NCBI GenBank assembly: GCA_004552725.1 | Contig: SFNM01000004.1 | Span: 1-42,917, forward strand | Direction of reading: 5' to 3' | Source: Bacteroidales bacterium | GTDB lineage: Bacteria; Bacteroidota; Bacteroidia; Bacteroidales; Muribaculaceae | DNA length: 42,917 nucleotides | Part shown: positions 7,668-15,968 of the stretch, one piece after another | Numbering within the stretch: the stretch's first letter is position 1 | How the letters are laid out: each line of letters opens with the position of its first letter | Made by a program: the position numbers and the translations under genes | Notes under the pieces: model-generated | Databases searched by the model: none | What the model saw: only the letters and a program-made list of their open reading frames with translations | What the model was told of the DNA's origin: nothing

Positions 7668-8009
7668 TTAGAATTTAAGACCGCCTTTGCGGGCAGCGTC
7701 GGCGAGGGATTTAACACGACCGTGGAAGAGGTAACCGTTGCGGTCGAAAACTACTTCAGTGATGCCGGCTTCGAGGGCTTTTTTAGCGATTGCTTCGCCC
7801 ACGGCAGCAGCGATTTCGATTTTGGTGCCTTGTTCGATGCCTTTGGAGGAGGTGGCAACAAGGGTTTTGCCGGCGAGGTCGTCGATGAGCTGTACGTAGA
7901 TTTGTTTGTTGCTACGGAAGACAGTCATGCGGGGACGGGTAGCAGTGCCGGAGATGCGGCCGCGGATGCGAGCCTTGATTTTATTTCTTCTGTCTATCTT
8001 GGAGATCAT
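7668..8009 (-). CDS. rplR: 50S ribosomal protein L18
   Basis: L18 binds 5S rRNA and, with L5, anchors it in the central protuberance. The 113-residue sequence carries a basic N-terminus (KIDRRNKIKARIRGRISGTA), the VFRSNKQIYVQLIDD strand and the terminal FDRNGYLFHGRVKSLADAAR signature. It sits between rplF (16 bp) and rpsE (5 bp). Confidence 0.99.
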   Translation of the reverse strand: MISKIDRRNKIKARIRGRISGTATRPRMTVFRSNKQIYVQLIDDLAGKTLVATSSKGIEQGTKIEIAAAVGEAIAKKALEAGITEVVFDRNGYLFHGRVKSLADAARKGGLKF

Positions 8010-8025
8010 GATGGTGTCAATTTAT

Positions 8026-8580
8026 TTATTTGGCACCGGCAGTCTTGCCGGATTTACGACGAATAACTTCGCCAACAAACTTGATACCTTTGCCCTTGTA
8101 GGGTTCGGGCTTACGCAGGGAGCGGATCTTGGCACATACTTGGCCCAGGAGTTGCTTGTCGTCGCTGGTGAGGATAATCAGAGGGTTTTTGTTACGTTCT
8201 GATTTAGCTTCGACTTTCACTTCGGGGGGAAGTTTGATATATATTGCGTGAGAGAAACCGAGCGAGAGTTCGAGCACTTGGCCGTTGGCTGTTGCGCGGT
8301 AACCTACGCCTACTAATTCCATTTCTTTGCGGTAGCCTTCAGATACACCGACAACCATGTTGTGGATCAGAGCGCGATAGAGGCCGTGGAGGGCGCGGTG
8401 TTCGCGGTCGTCGCTGGGACGGGTCACGTGTACGTGGCCGTCTTCGATGGTGACGTTGATGTCGGGGTTGATTTCTTGTTGGAGGCTGCCGTTTTTGCCT
8501 TTTACGGTTACTACATGGTCTTTAACCTCTACAGTAACTCCGGCAGGGATTGCGATGGGTGCTTTACCTATACGTGACAT
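8026..8580 (-). CDS. rplF: 50S ribosomal protein L6
   Basis: L6 lies near the factor-binding site of the 50S subunit and contains two repeats of one fold. The 184 residues begin MSRIGKAPIAIPAGVTVEVK and include HGLYRALIHNMVVGVSEGY and the C-terminal signature EPYKGKGIKFVGEVIRRKSG. Spacing to rpsH is 19 bp, the normal spc order. Confidence 0.99.
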   Translation of the reverse strand: MSRIGKAPIAIPAGVTVEVKDHVVTVKGKNGSLQQEINPDINVTIEDGHVHVTRPSDDREHRALHGLYRALIHNMVVGVSEGYRKEMELVGVGYRATANGQVLELSLGFSHAIYIKLPPEVKVEAKSERNKNPLIILTSDDKQLLGQVCAKIRSLRKPEPYKGKGIKFVGEVIRRKSGKTAGAK

Positions 8581-8599
8581 TGTTCTGTTTGTTTAGAGA

Positions 8600-8998
8600 T
8601 TAATAGATGTAGCATAATACTTCGCCGCCTACTTTGAGTTCGGCTGCTTTTTTGTTGGTCATCACACCGCGAGAGGTGCTCAGGATTGCGATACCGAGGC
8701 CGTTGAGCACGCGGGGCATGTCTTTGTAGCCGGTGTATTGGCGCAAACCGGGGCGTGATACGCGGCGGAGGCCTTTGATGGCGTTGACGCGGTCAACGGG
8801 ATCGTACTTGAGGGCGATCTTGATGGTGCCGGCGGGTGTAGCGTCGTCCATGAACTTATAGTTCAAGATGTAGCCCTGTTCAAAGAGAATCTTAGTGATT
8901 TCTTTTTTCAAGTTTGAGGCGGGGATCTCTACCACGCGGTGGTTGGCTTTGATAGCGTTCCTCAATCTTGTAAGGTAATCTGCTATAGGATCTGTCAT
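8600..8998 (-). CDS. rpsH: 30S ribosomal protein S8
   Basis: S8 is a primary 16S rRNA binder of the central domain and, in E. coli, the translational repressor of the spc operon. The 132-residue protein starts MTDPIADYLTRLRNAIKANH and has the C-terminal ILSTSRGVMTNKKAAELKVG signature. It is preceded by a 216-nt folded-looking gap, unlike the short spacings around it, which fits local feedback by S8 (inference). Confidence 0.99.
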   Translation of the reverse strand: MTDPIADYLTRLRNAIKANHRVVEIPASNLKKEITKILFEQGYILNYKFMDDATPAGTIKIALKYDPVDRVNAIKGLRRVSRPGLRQYTGYKDMPRVLNGLGIAILSTSRGVMTNKKAAELKVGGEVLCYIY

Positions 8999-9214
8999 TT
9001 GATTGTAATTTGTTTAAATTAATAGGGAGTGGCCCTACAATATTTAATTCTCTGTTTGTTTTGTTTAAAAGTATGGAAGCCGACAGCGCGTTTGGCTGAG
9101 AGAACCGCGGATAGCGGTGGAAGGTGGAGTCGACCACGTGCTGTACGGGGCTTCCGAATGGGTATGCTCGCTAAGTGTAAGCGGTGACGGAGTTTTAACG
9201 ACTCACTCCGTGGA
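8999..9214 (-). promoter_or_regulatory. Long intercistronic region before rpsH, candidate S8-responsive RNA
   Basis: This 216-nt gap codes for nothing. On the minus strand, just after rpsN, ACGGAGT pairs with ACTCCGT (about 9185-9209). Next comes a junction-like fold: GGAAGCC (9075-9081) with GGCTTCC (9149-9155), continued by ACAGC (9083-9087) with GCTGT (9140-9144), enclosing hairpins CCGC/GCGG (about 9105-9118) and GTGG/CCAC (9124-9137). An A/T-rich linker then leads to rpsH. I see no promoter box. The link to S8 is inference. Confidence 0.5.
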
Positions 9215-9493
9215 TTACCAGCTTGCTTTCTTAACGCCGGGGATGAGGCCTGCCGAAGCCATTTCGCGGAATTGGATACGGCTCAGGCCGAATTGGCGCA
9301 TGTATCCTTTGGGACGTCCGGTGATGGAGCAACGGTTGTGCAGGCGCACGCGTGAGGCGTTTTTGGGCAGAAGTTGAAGGGCTTGGTATGCTTCGTAGTC
9401 GCCGGCAGCCTTGAGAGCGGCTTTGCGTTCGGCGTATTTGGCTACGAGTTTAGCGCGCTTCACTTCGCGGGCTTTCATTGATTCTTTTGCCAT
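9215..9493 (-). CDS. rpsN: 30S ribosomal protein S14, zinc-less type
   Basis: S14 is in the 30S head next to S3 and S10. The 92-residue product starts MAKESMKAREVKRAKLVAKY and ends with NRCSITGRPKGYMRQFGLSR and IQFREMASAGLIPGVKKASW. It has only one Cys, so it is the longer form without the CXXC zinc module. It follows rplE by 12 bp and is followed by the long gap before rpsH. Confidence 0.98.
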   Translation of the reverse strand: MAKESMKAREVKRAKLVAKYAERKAALKAAGDYEAYQALQLLPKNASRVRLHNRCSITGRPKGYMRQFGLSRIQFREMASAGLIPGVKKASW

Positions 9494-9505
9494 AGTGCCT
9501 TGGGA

Positions 9506-10054
9506 TTATTTCTTTTCGTTCTTGAAGGGGAGACCGAAGAGTTTGAGCAGAGCGTAGCCTTCTTCGTCGGTGTTGGCCGAGGTGACGAAGGTGATGTTCA
9601 TACCCATGAGTTTGTTGATGTTATCGATGTTAATCTCCGGGAAGATGATTTGCTCGGTGATGCCGAGGGTGTAGTTGCCACGGCCATCGAGACGACCTTC
9701 GATACCTTTGAAGTCGCGGATACGGGGAAGAGCCACGCGGATCAGACGTTCAAGGAATTCGTACATACGTTCGCGGCGGAGTGTTACACGCACGCCGATG
9801 GGCATTTTTTTACGAACTTTGAAGTTTGAGATGTCTTTGCGCGAGAGTGTAGCAACGGCTTTTTGGCCGGTGATAGCGGTAAGTTCGTTGATGGCGATGT
9901 CGATGAGTTTTTTGTCTTGAGTAGCTTCGCCAATGCCTTGGTTGATAACGATTTTTTCAAGGCGGGGAACCTGCATCACGGTGTGGTAGCCGAATTCCTT
10001 GGTCAGGGCGGGGACGATGCGGTCCTTATAATCTTTGCTAAGTGTGGTTTCCAT
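9506..10054 (-). CDS. rplE: 50S ribosomal protein L5
   Basis: L5 binds 5S rRNA and contacts the P-site tRNA and S13. The 182 residues include YHTVMQVPRLEKIVINQGIG, GQKAVATLSRKDISNFKVRK, MPIGVRVTLRRERMYEFLER and the late GMNITFVTSANTDEEGYALL. Its ATG overlaps the rplX stop (TAATG), indicating coupling. In E. coli the S8 operator is at the start of this gene; here the large structured gap is two genes further down. Confidence 0.99.
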   Translation of the reverse strand: METTLSKDYKDRIVPALTKEFGYHTVMQVPRLEKIVINQGIGEATQDKKLIDIAINELTAITGQKAVATLSRKDISNFKVRKKMPIGVRVTLRRERMYEFLERLIRVALPRIRDFKGIEGRLDGRGNYTLGITEQIIFPEINIDNINKLMGMNITFVTSANTDEEGYALLKLFGLPFKNEKK

Positions 10055-10371
10055 TATTTAATCTCCTGTCCTGATTTTTTAGCGATACGAACCGATTTGC
10101 CATCTTCGCGACGGAGAGCGATGCGGGTGGGTTTGCCGCTCTTGGGGTCGATAAGGGCGAGGTTCGAGAGGTGAATAGATGCTTCTTTTTTTACCAAGCC
10201 GCCTTGGGGATATTGAGCGGTAGGTTTGGTGGCTTTGGTGACCATGTTGCAGCCTTCAACGATGGCGCGACCTTTGGTGCGGTCGATTGCGAGCACGCGG
10301 CCTGTTGCACCGCGGTCGTCGCCTGCCAGAACGTAGACTGTGTCACCCTTTTTGATATGTAATTTGATCAT
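10054..10371 (-). CDS. rplX: 50S ribosomal protein L24
   Basis: L24 is an early 50S assembly protein located near the tunnel exit. The 105-residue protein has a KOW motif at about 7-33 (KKGDTVYVLAGDDRGATGRV), then EGCNMVTKATKPTAQYPQGG and the SNLALIDPKSGKPTRIALRR segment. It follows rplN by 26 bp and overlaps rplE by one base. Confidence 0.99.
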   Translation of the reverse strand: MIKLHIKKGDTVYVLAGDDRGATGRVLAIDRTKGRAIVEGCNMVTKATKPTAQYPQGGLVKKEASIHLSNLALIDPKSGKPTRIALRREDGKSVRIAKKSGQEIK

Positions 10372-10397
10372 TACTTTGCGTTGTTAATAGGTTTGAC

Positions 10398-10763
10398 TTA
10401 GAGTACTTCGGGGGCAAGCGAAACAATCTTCATGTTGGTAGCGCGCAACTCGCGAGCCACAGGGCCGAAGATGCGGGTGCCACGAATTTCACCGGCGTTG
10501 TTGAGCAAAACGCAGGCGTTGTCGTCGAAGCGGATGTAAGAGCCGTCGGCACGACGGATTTCTTTTTTGGTGCGAACGACGATAGCCTTCGATACAGTGC
10601 CTTTTTTTACGTCGGAACTGGGGATGACGCTCTTAACGGAGACAACGATGATGTCGCCTACCGATGCATAGCGTCGACCGGTGCCGCCGAGCACGTGGAT
10701 GCACAGGGCTTCTTTGGCGCCGGAGTTGTCGGCTACGGTTAAACGGGATTCAGTCTGTATCAT
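10398..10763 (-). CDS. rplN: 50S ribosomal protein L14
   Basis: L14 forms intersubunit bridges and binds 23S rRNA near L19. The 121-residue sequence begins MIQTESRLTVADNSGAKEAL and carries the signature GDIIVVSVK followed by the KAIVVRTKKEIRRADGSYIR and FDDNACVLLNNAGEIRGTRI segments. It is 2 bp downstream of rpsQ, normal order. Confidence 0.99.
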   Translation of the reverse strand: MIQTESRLTVADNSGAKEALCIHVLGGTGRRYASVGDIIVVSVKSVIPSSDVKKGTVSKAIVVRTKKEIRRADGSYIRFDDNACVLLNNAGEIRGTRIFGPVARELRATNMKIVSLAPEVL

Positions 10764-10765
10764 TG

Positions 10766-11023
10766 TTATTTAACTTTTTCGATGATTTCTACTAAGCGCC
10801 ATCTTTTGGTTTTGCTCAAGGGGCGGGTTTCCATCAGGCGCACGGTGTCGCCGACGCTACATTCGTTGTTTTCGTCGTGAGCGTGGTATTTTTTCGACTT
10901 TTGCACGAATTTACCATAAATGGGGTGTTTTTCTTTCCATTTGATGGTAACGGTGATGGTTTTGTCGCCTTTATTGCTCGAAACAACCCCGATGCGCTCT
11001 TTACGTAAGTTTCTCTTTTCCAT
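10766..11023 (-). CDS. rpsQ: 30S ribosomal protein S17
   Basis: S17 is an OB-fold protein and an early binder of 16S rRNA. The 85 residues start MEKRNLRKERIGVVSSNKGD, with TITVTIKWKEKHPIYGKFVQ and the hallmark end VRLMETRPLSKTKRWRLVEI. It lies between rpmC (15 bp) and rplN (2 bp). Confidence 0.99.
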   Translation of the reverse strand: MEKRNLRKERIGVVSSNKGDKTITVTIKWKEKHPIYGKFVQKSKKYHAHDENNECSVGDTVRLMETRPLSKTKRWRLVEIIEKVK

Positions 11024-11038
11024 TTTTACTGGTGGGGG

Positions 11039-11236
11039 TTATTGGTTTTTAAGTTCACGCTGACGCAACTCGGTTTTTACGCGGGCGATCATGCGTCGGT
11101 CGGCGGTTATCTTAGCGGGGTTGTCCAGGGGCGAAACAGCGTGGTTGACCTTGAGTTGGAGGTATTCGCGCTCCATTTGGGCCAAGCGTTCCTGAAGGTC
11201 GGCGGTGCTAAGTTCTTTGATTTCTTCTTTTTTCAT
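11039..11236 (-). CDS. rpmC: 50S ribosomal protein L29
   Basis: L29 lies at the peptide tunnel exit beside L23, near the docking site for SRP and trigger factor. The 65-residue helical protein has the family pattern MKKEEIKELSTADLQERLAQ, the segment LKVNHAVSPLDNPAKI and a final basic helix RMIARVKTELRQREL. It follows rplP by 5 bp. Confidence 0.98.
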   Translation of the reverse strand: MKKEEIKELSTADLQERLAQMEREYLQLKVNHAVSPLDNPAKITADRRMIARVKTELRQRELKNQ

Positions 11237-11241
11237 ATTGC

Positions 11242-11673
11242 TTAGACGTTTTGGGTGGGATCATAGTCGCGACGAACCACGAATTTGGTCACCACGGGAA
11301 GCTTTTGAGCGGCGAGGCGCAGTGCTTCTTTGGCGATGTCGTAGCTTACGCCTTCGACTTCGATGATAATGCGACCGGGAGTAACGGGTGCTACGAAACC
11401 TTCGGGCGAACCTTTACCTTTACCCATGCGGACTTCGGCAGGTTTCTTGGTGATAGGTTTATCGGGGAAGATACGGATCCAGATTTGACCCTGACGTTGC
11501 ATGTGACGTGTCACCGCAATACGAGCGGCTTCGATTTGGCGGCCGGTAATCCATTTGGATTCGAGGGTCTTGATGCCAAAGGAGCCGAAAGCCAACTGGT
11601 TGCCGCGCTGGGCGATGCCTTTCATGCGGCCTTTTTGCTGGCGACGGAATTTTGTTTTTTTAGGTGCTAACAT
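11242..11673 (-). CDS. rplP: 50S ribosomal protein L16
   Basis: L16 helps position A-site tRNA and is needed for late 50S assembly. The 143-residue product begins MLAPKKTKFRRQQKGRMKGI and shows GNQLAFGSFGIKTLESKWIT, RMGKGKGSPEGFVAPV and the terminal RLAAQKLPVVTKFVVRRDYD. It sits 24 bp after rpsC and 5 bp before rpmC. Confidence 0.99.
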   Translation of the reverse strand: MLAPKKTKFRRQQKGRMKGIAQRGNQLAFGSFGIKTLESKWITGRQIEAARIAVTRHMQRQGQIWIRIFPDKPITKKPAEVRMGKGKGSPEGFVAPVTPGRIIIEVEGVSYDIAKEALRLAAQKLPVVTKFVVRRDYDPTQNV

Positions 11674-11697
11674 TTTTGTTTAGTTGGCTTAACGGGT

Positions 11698-12432
11698 TTA
11701 ACGGTTGTTTTTAGCACGACGGAAGCCTCCACGACGGGGAGCACCGGCTGCGGCTGCAGGACGGTTTTCTTTGGGTGCTGCGGTGAATTGGGGTGCGAGG
11801 TCGCGTTTGCCGTAAACTTCGCCACGGCAAATCCACACTTTTACACCGATTACACCTACTTTGGTGTGGGCTTCTACTTGAGCGTAGTCGATGTCGGCGC
11901 GGAGGGTGTGCAGAGGTGTACGACCTTCTTTGAACATTTCGCTACGGGCAATTTCGGCGCCGTTGAGACGGCCGGATACTTGCACTTTAATGCCTTCGGC
12001 ACCGGCGCGCATGGTGCTTGCTACAGCCATCTTGATGGCGCGGCGGTATGCCACTTTGCCTTCGATTTGGCGAGCGATGCCTGCTCCTACGATTTGTGCG
12101 TCGAGTTCGGGGCGTTTCACTTCGTGCACGTTGATTTGCACGTCTTTGTCGGTGATTTTGCTGAGCTCTTTTTTGAGGGCTTCAACATCTTGGCCGCCTT
12201 TACCGATAATCAAGCCGGGGCGGGAGGTGCACACGGTGATTGTAATCAGTTTGAGCGAGCGTTCGATTACTACGCGCGACACGCTGCATTTAGCCAAGCG
12301 GACGTTGAGGTATTCGCGCAGTTTATAATCTTCGAGGATGTTGGCGGGATATTTGCCTTTTTCCGACCAGTTGGAGTCCCAACCGCGGATTACACCCAGG
12401 CGATTGCTGATTGGATTAACTTTCTGTCCCAT
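11698..12432 (-). CDS. rpsC: 30S ribosomal protein S3
   Basis: S3 is at the mRNA entry site with S4 and S5 and has helicase-like activity. The 244-residue protein starts MGQKVNPISNRLGVIRGWDS and contains a KH domain (SRPGLIIGKGGQDVEALKKE, about residues 69-90) and the C-terminal domain with GVIGVKVWICRGEVYGKRDL. A final 25-30-residue Ala/Arg/Gly-rich extension is longer than in E. coli. It is 2 bp after rplV. Confidence 0.99.
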   Translation of the reverse strand: MGQKVNPISNRLGVIRGWDSNWSEKGKYPANILEDYKLREYLNVRLAKCSVSRVVIERSLKLITITVCTSRPGLIIGKGGQDVEALKKELSKITDKDVQINVHEVKRPELDAQIVGAGIARQIEGKVAYRRAIKMAVASTMRAGAEGIKVQVSGRLNGAEIARSEMFKEGRTPLHTLRADIDYAQVEAHTKVGVIGVKVWICRGEVYGKRDLAPQFTAAPKENRPAAAAGAPRRGGFRRAKNNR

Positions 12433-12434
12433 GG

Positions 12435-12836
12435 TTATTTAGCGTTGTCGATGGTATCTACGATGATTGTAACGTGGTTGGAGCGTTTGCGGATGCGGTA
12501 ACCACGGCCTTGGGGAGCGGGACGCAGGCGTTTGAGCATGGGGGCGCAGTCTACGAAGATGGTGCTTACGCAGAGTTCGCCGCTTTCGGCTTTGCGTTCG
12601 TTTTTGGCTTCCCAGTTGGCGATAGCGCTGCGGAGGAGCTTTTCTACTCGCTGAGCAGCTTCTTTATTTGAGAATTTGAGGAGACCGAGGGCATGGAACA
12701 CTTCTTTGCCGCGTACCATGTCGGCCACCAAGCGCATTTTGCGGGGGGAAGTGGGCACATTGTGCAACTTTGCGAAGGCTACGTTGCGTTGTGCCTCTTT
12801 GCGCTTTTCGGCGGATTGTCTTTTTCTTACACCCAT
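12435..12836 (-). CDS. rplV: 50S ribosomal protein L22
   Basis: L22 sends a long beta-hairpin into the exit tunnel, where it forms the constriction with L4. The 133-residue sequence has an extra charged N-terminus, then NVPTSPRKMRLVADMVRGKE, and the hairpin region DCAPMLKRLRPAPQGRGYRI followed by RKRSNHVTIIV. It is 46 bp downstream of rpsS. Confidence 0.99.
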   Translation of the reverse strand: MGVRKRQSAEKRKEAQRNVAFAKLHNVPTSPRKMRLVADMVRGKEVFHALGLLKFSNKEAAQRVEKLLRSAIANWEAKNERKAESGELCVSTIFVDCAPMLKRLRPAPQGRGYRIRKRSNHVTIIVDTIDNAK

Positions 12837-12882
12837 TTTATCTTTCTTTTTTATATTCGAGATTTGTTAACGGGGCCCTTGA

Positions 12883-13152
12883 TTATTTTTTCTTGTTGCC
12901 GGCGTGACCGCGGAAGGTGCGAGTGGGAGCAAATTCACCGAGTTTGTGGCCTACCATATTTTCGGTCACATATACGGGGATGAATTTGTTGCCATTGTGT
13001 ACAGCGAAGGTGTGACCTACGAATTCGGGGGCGATCATCGATGCGCGGCTCCAAGTTTTGATTACTTGGGATTTGCCCGAGGCGGTCATAGCTTCGACCT
13101 TCTTTTCGAGTTTAACGCTGATAAAGGGTCCTTTTTTTAATGAACGGCTCAT
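12883..13152 (-). CDS. rpsS: 30S ribosomal protein S19
   Basis: S19 lies in the 30S head, next to S13, and contacts tRNA. The 89-residue protein begins MSRSLKKGPFISVKLEKKVE and holds KTWSRASMIAPEFVGHTFAV, HNGNKFIPVYVTENMVGHKL and the end GEFAPTRTFRGHAGNKKK, which are diagnostic. It is 19 bp after rplB. Confidence 0.99.
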   Translation of the reverse strand: MSRSLKKGPFISVKLEKKVEAMTASGKSQVIKTWSRASMIAPEFVGHTFAVHNGNKFIPVYVTENMVGHKLGEFAPTRTFRGHAGNKKK

Positions 13153-13171
13153 AATTACTTAATTTATCAGA

Positions 13172-13999
13172 TTACTTTTTGCGTCTTTCGATGATGTACT
13201 TCGACGAATGTTTCTTGGGAGCGCGTGTCTTCAGGCCCTTAGCGTACAAGCCCTTGCGCGAACGGGGATGGCCACCGGAAGCGCGACCTTCACCACCGCC
13301 CATGGGGTGATCAACAGGGTTCATAACAACGCCGCGGTTGCGAGGACGACGACCTAACCAGCGTGAACGGCCGGCTTTGCCGCTTTGTTCCAGCGAGTGT
13401 TCGCTGTTGCCTACAACGCCTACGGTGGCTTTGCATGCGGCGAGCACTTTGCGGGTTTCGCCCGAGGGTAATTTGATAATAGCGTAATTGCCTTCGCGCG
13501 AGATGAGTTGCGCGAATGTGCCGGCGGAGCGAGCCATGAAAGCGCCTTGACCCGGACGGAGCTCGATGTTGTGGATCAGAGTGCCGACAGGGATTTTGCT
13601 CAGGGGGAGGGCGTTGCCTACTTCAGGTGCAACGTCTTCGCCGGAGATGACGCTTTGGCCCACGATGAGGCCGTTGGGTGCAATGATGTAGCTCTTGGAG
13701 CCGTCTACGTAGTACAGCAGAGCGATACGAGCCGAACGGTTGGGATCGTATTCGATTGACTTCACTACGGCAGGTACTCCATCTTTGTTTCTCTTGAAGT
13801 CGATGAAGCGATACTTGCGCTTGTGCCCACCACCAAGGTAGCGAGTGGTGAGGTGACCTTCGGCGTTACGGCCGCCGGTGGCGCGTTTTCCGACTGTAAG
13901 AGACTTTTCCGGTGTAGTAGCAGTGATGGTACCTTTGAATACACCGATAACCTTGTGTCGTTGGCCCGGAGTGGTGGGCTTAAATTTTCTTACTGCCAT
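13172..13999 (-). CDS. rplB: 50S ribosomal protein L2
   Basis: L2 is a core 23S rRNA binder needed for subunit association and for the peptidyl transferase centre. The 275-residue protein shows MAVRKFKPTTPGQRHKVIGV, the GHKRKYRFIDFKRNKDGVPA segment, GNALPLSKIPVGTLIHNIEL and the catalytic-region signature GVVMNPVDHPMGGGEGRASG with the conserved His. It is 8 bp after rplW. Confidence 0.99.
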   Translation of the reverse strand: MAVRKFKPTTPGQRHKVIGVFKGTITATTPEKSLTVGKRATGGRNAEGHLTTRYLGGGHKRKYRFIDFKRNKDGVPAVVKSIEYDPNRSARIALLYYVDGSKSYIIAPNGLIVGQSVISGEDVAPEVGNALPLSKIPVGTLIHNIELRPGQGAFMARSAGTFAQLISREGNYAIIKLPSGETRKVLAACKATVGVVGNSEHSLEQSGKAGRSRWLGRRPRNRGVVMNPVDHPMGGGEGRASGGHPRSRKGLYAKGLKTRAPKKHSSKYIIERRKK

Positions 14000-14007
14000 T
14001 GTTATTA

Positions 14008-14298
14008 TTAGATGTTGCTAAAAAAGTCGATGTTTTCGCCTTCTTTTACGGTTACAAAGGCTTTCTTCCAGCGAGCGGTGTTGCCGCGAAGAAGACCGCT
14101 TTTGGTCCAACGTGATTTATTCTTAGCGCGCATAACGGCGGTGTTCACTTTAACCACTTTCACGCCATAGAGGCTTTCGACCAATTGTTTGATCTCGCCT
14201 TTACCGGCGTCGACGGAAACGGCAAAAGTGTAGCAATTAAGCTTTTCGCTAAGCTTAGTTGCCTTCTCAGTGAGAATGGGTTTGATTGTGATTTCCAT
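14008..14298 (-). CDS. rplW: 50S ribosomal protein L23
   Basis: L23 lies at the tunnel exit and is the docking point for trigger factor and SRP. The 96 residues contain IKPILTEKATKLSEKLNCYT, FAVSVDAGKGEIKQLVESLY and GVKVVKVNTAVMRAKNKSRW, which match the family. It lies between rplD (23 bp) and rplB (8 bp). Confidence 0.98.
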   Translation of the reverse strand: MEITIKPILTEKATKLSEKLNCYTFAVSVDAGKGEIKQLVESLYGVKVVKVNTAVMRAKNKSRWTKSGLLRGNTARWKKAFVTVKEGENIDFFSNI

Positions 14299-14321
14299 TT
14301 CTTGTTCCTTCGATTAGGTGA

Positions 14322-14942
14322 TTAGAGTTTGTTAAGAATTTCAACGCTGGCTTCGTTTACCACGATGGCGTTGTTGTTCATGATTACATAAGTGCAGAGG
14401 TCGGATGCATTTGCGATTTTTGCATTCGGCACATTGCGGACTGACAAAGTTACGTTTTTTTCTGCACCTGACAAAACCAAGAGCACTTTTTTGCCTTCGA
14501 TTTTAATATCTTTAGCAAATTTTATGAATTCTTTAGTTTTGTGTGTATCGAATGTGAAGTTTTCAACCACGATAATTTGGCCTGCGGCTGCTTTCACTGA
14601 CAGTGCGCTACGACGTGCCAAGGCTTTGAGTTTGCGGTTGAGTTTGAAGCGGTAATCGCGGGGACGGGGACCAAACACACGGCCACCGCCTACCAGTACG
14701 GGCGAGTTGATGTCGCCGATACGAGAGCCGCCGCCACCTTTTTGCTTGTGGAGCTTGCGGGTGGAGCCGCTTACTTCGCTACGTTCTTTGGATTTGTGGG
14801 TACCTTGGCGCTGGTTAGCCAGGTATTGCTTAACGTCGAGATAGATGGCGTGTTCGTTTGCTTCGATGCCGAACACCTCGTCGTTGAGGATGGCTTTGCG
14901 GCCGGTATCCTTACCTTCTTTTGTTAAAATTGCGACTTCCAT
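14322..14942 (-). CDS. rplD: 50S ribosomal protein L4
   Basis: L4 lines the exit tunnel opposite L22 and, in E. coli, regulates the S10 operon. I start it at the ATG at 14942 (MEVAILTKEGKDTGRKAILN, 206 residues), one base after the rplC stop; a TTG start at 14954 would overlap rplC and adds four unmatched residues. The tunnel loop region has RSEVSGSTRKLHKQKGGGGS and GGGRVFGPRPRDYRFKLNRK, then the C-terminal Rossmann-like part. Confidence 0.97.
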   Translation of the reverse strand: MEVAILTKEGKDTGRKAILNDEVFGIEANEHAIYLDVKQYLANQRQGTHKSKERSEVSGSTRKLHKQKGGGGSRIGDINSPVLVGGGRVFGPRPRDYRFKLNRKLKALARRSALSVKAAAGQIIVVENFTFDTHKTKEFIKFAKDIKIEGKKVLLVLSGAEKNVTLSVRNVPNAKIANASDLCTYVIMNNNAIVVNEASVEILNKL

Positions 14943-14943
14943 T

Positions 14944-15561
14944 TTATTTCTCAATTAAGACGATTGAACCTTTGCTACCGGGGATAGAACCCTTGATCAT
15001 TAACACGTTGTGTTCGGCAATCACTTTCACCACTTGCAGGTTTTGTACAGTGACGCGTTGGTTGCCCATTTGGCCGGCCATACGCATGCCTTTGAACACT
15101 TTTGCGGGATAGGAGCAGGCACCGATTGAACCGGGCGCGCGAAGACGGTTGTGTTGGCCGTGTGTGGTTTGGCCTACGCCGCCGAAGCCGTGGCGTTTTA
15201 CTACGCCTTGGTAGCCTTTACCTTTGGAGGTTCCTACGATGTCGACGAAGTCGCTTTCGGTGAAGAAATCTACACCAATCACGTCGCCTACTTTGTAGGC
15301 CTCACCAAACCCTTTGAACTCGGCCAAGTGGCGCTTGGGTGCAACACCGGCTTTGGCGAAGTGGCCTAATTCGGGCTTTGTGCAGTGCTTTTCTTTTGCA
15401 TCTTCAAAGCCGAGTTGGATAGCCTCGTAGCCGTCGTTCTCGACGGTTTTCACCTGTGTTACTACGCAAGGACCTACTTCGATAACAGTGCACGGTATGT
15501 TTTTACCGTCGGCACTGAAAACGGATGTCATTCCGATTTTTTTTCCAATTAATCCTGGCAT
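14944..15561 (-). CDS. rplC: 50S ribosomal protein L3
   Basis: L3 is an early 50S assembly protein whose central loop reaches the peptidyl transferase centre. The 205-residue product begins MPGLIGKKIGMTSVFSADGK and contains GFGGVGQTTHGQHNRLRAPG, the loop that carries the methylated Gln in E. coli, followed by CSYPAKVFKGMRMAGQMGNQ. It is 80 bp after rpsJ and ends one base before rplD. Confidence 0.99.
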   Translation of the reverse strand: MPGLIGKKIGMTSVFSADGKNIPCTVIEVGPCVVTQVKTVENDGYEAIQLGFEDAKEKHCTKPELGHFAKAGVAPKRHLAEFKGFGEAYKVGDVIGVDFFTESDFVDIVGTSKGKGYQGVVKRHGFGGVGQTTHGQHNRLRAPGSIGACSYPAKVFKGMRMAGQMGNQRVTVQNLQVVKVIAEHNVLMIKGSIPGSKGSIVLIEK

Positions 15562-15641
15562 TTCTTTGTTTGTTTATTGATTTAGATGAAGTGTCTTTTT
15601 GTTGGGAAAAAGTGAGAGGAGAGATGGAGGATTGTGGGTTA

Positions 15642-15947
15642 TCACACTTTGATTTCTACTTCCACGCCGCTGGGAAGCTCGAGTTTCATCAGAGCGTCTA
15701 CGGTTTTGGCGGTAGAGTTGTGGATGTCAATCAGACGTTTGTATGAAGAGAGTTGGAACTGCTCGCGGGCTTTTTTGTTTACGAAAGTGGAGCGGTTCAC
15801 TGTGAAGATGCGTTTGTGGGTGGGCAGTGGAATTGGGCCGCTGATCACCGCGCCGGTAGCCTTCACAGTCTTTACGATTTTTTCAGCCGATTTGTCGACC
15901 AAGTTGTGATCGTAAGATTTGAGTTTGATGCGAATTTTTTGGCTCAT
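15642..15947 (-). CDS. rpsJ: 30S ribosomal protein S10
   Basis: S10 is in the 30S head and also acts as NusE in antitermination complexes. The 101-residue protein starts MSQKIRIKLKSYDHNLVDKS and has GPIPLPTHKRIFTVNRSTFV and the terminal PSGVEVEIKV. It is 21 bp after fusA, so the str and S10 clusters are joined without an obvious promoter. The 80-bp spacer to rplC is the next longest gap after the three >200-nt ones. Confidence 0.99.
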   Translation of the reverse strand: MSQKIRIKLKSYDHNLVDKSAEKIVKTVKATGAVISGPIPLPTHKRIFTVNRSTFVNKKAREQFQLSSYKRLIDIHNSTAKTVDALMKLELPSGVEVEIKV

Positions 15948-15968
15948 ATTGTTGTTCTTTTTTATTTT

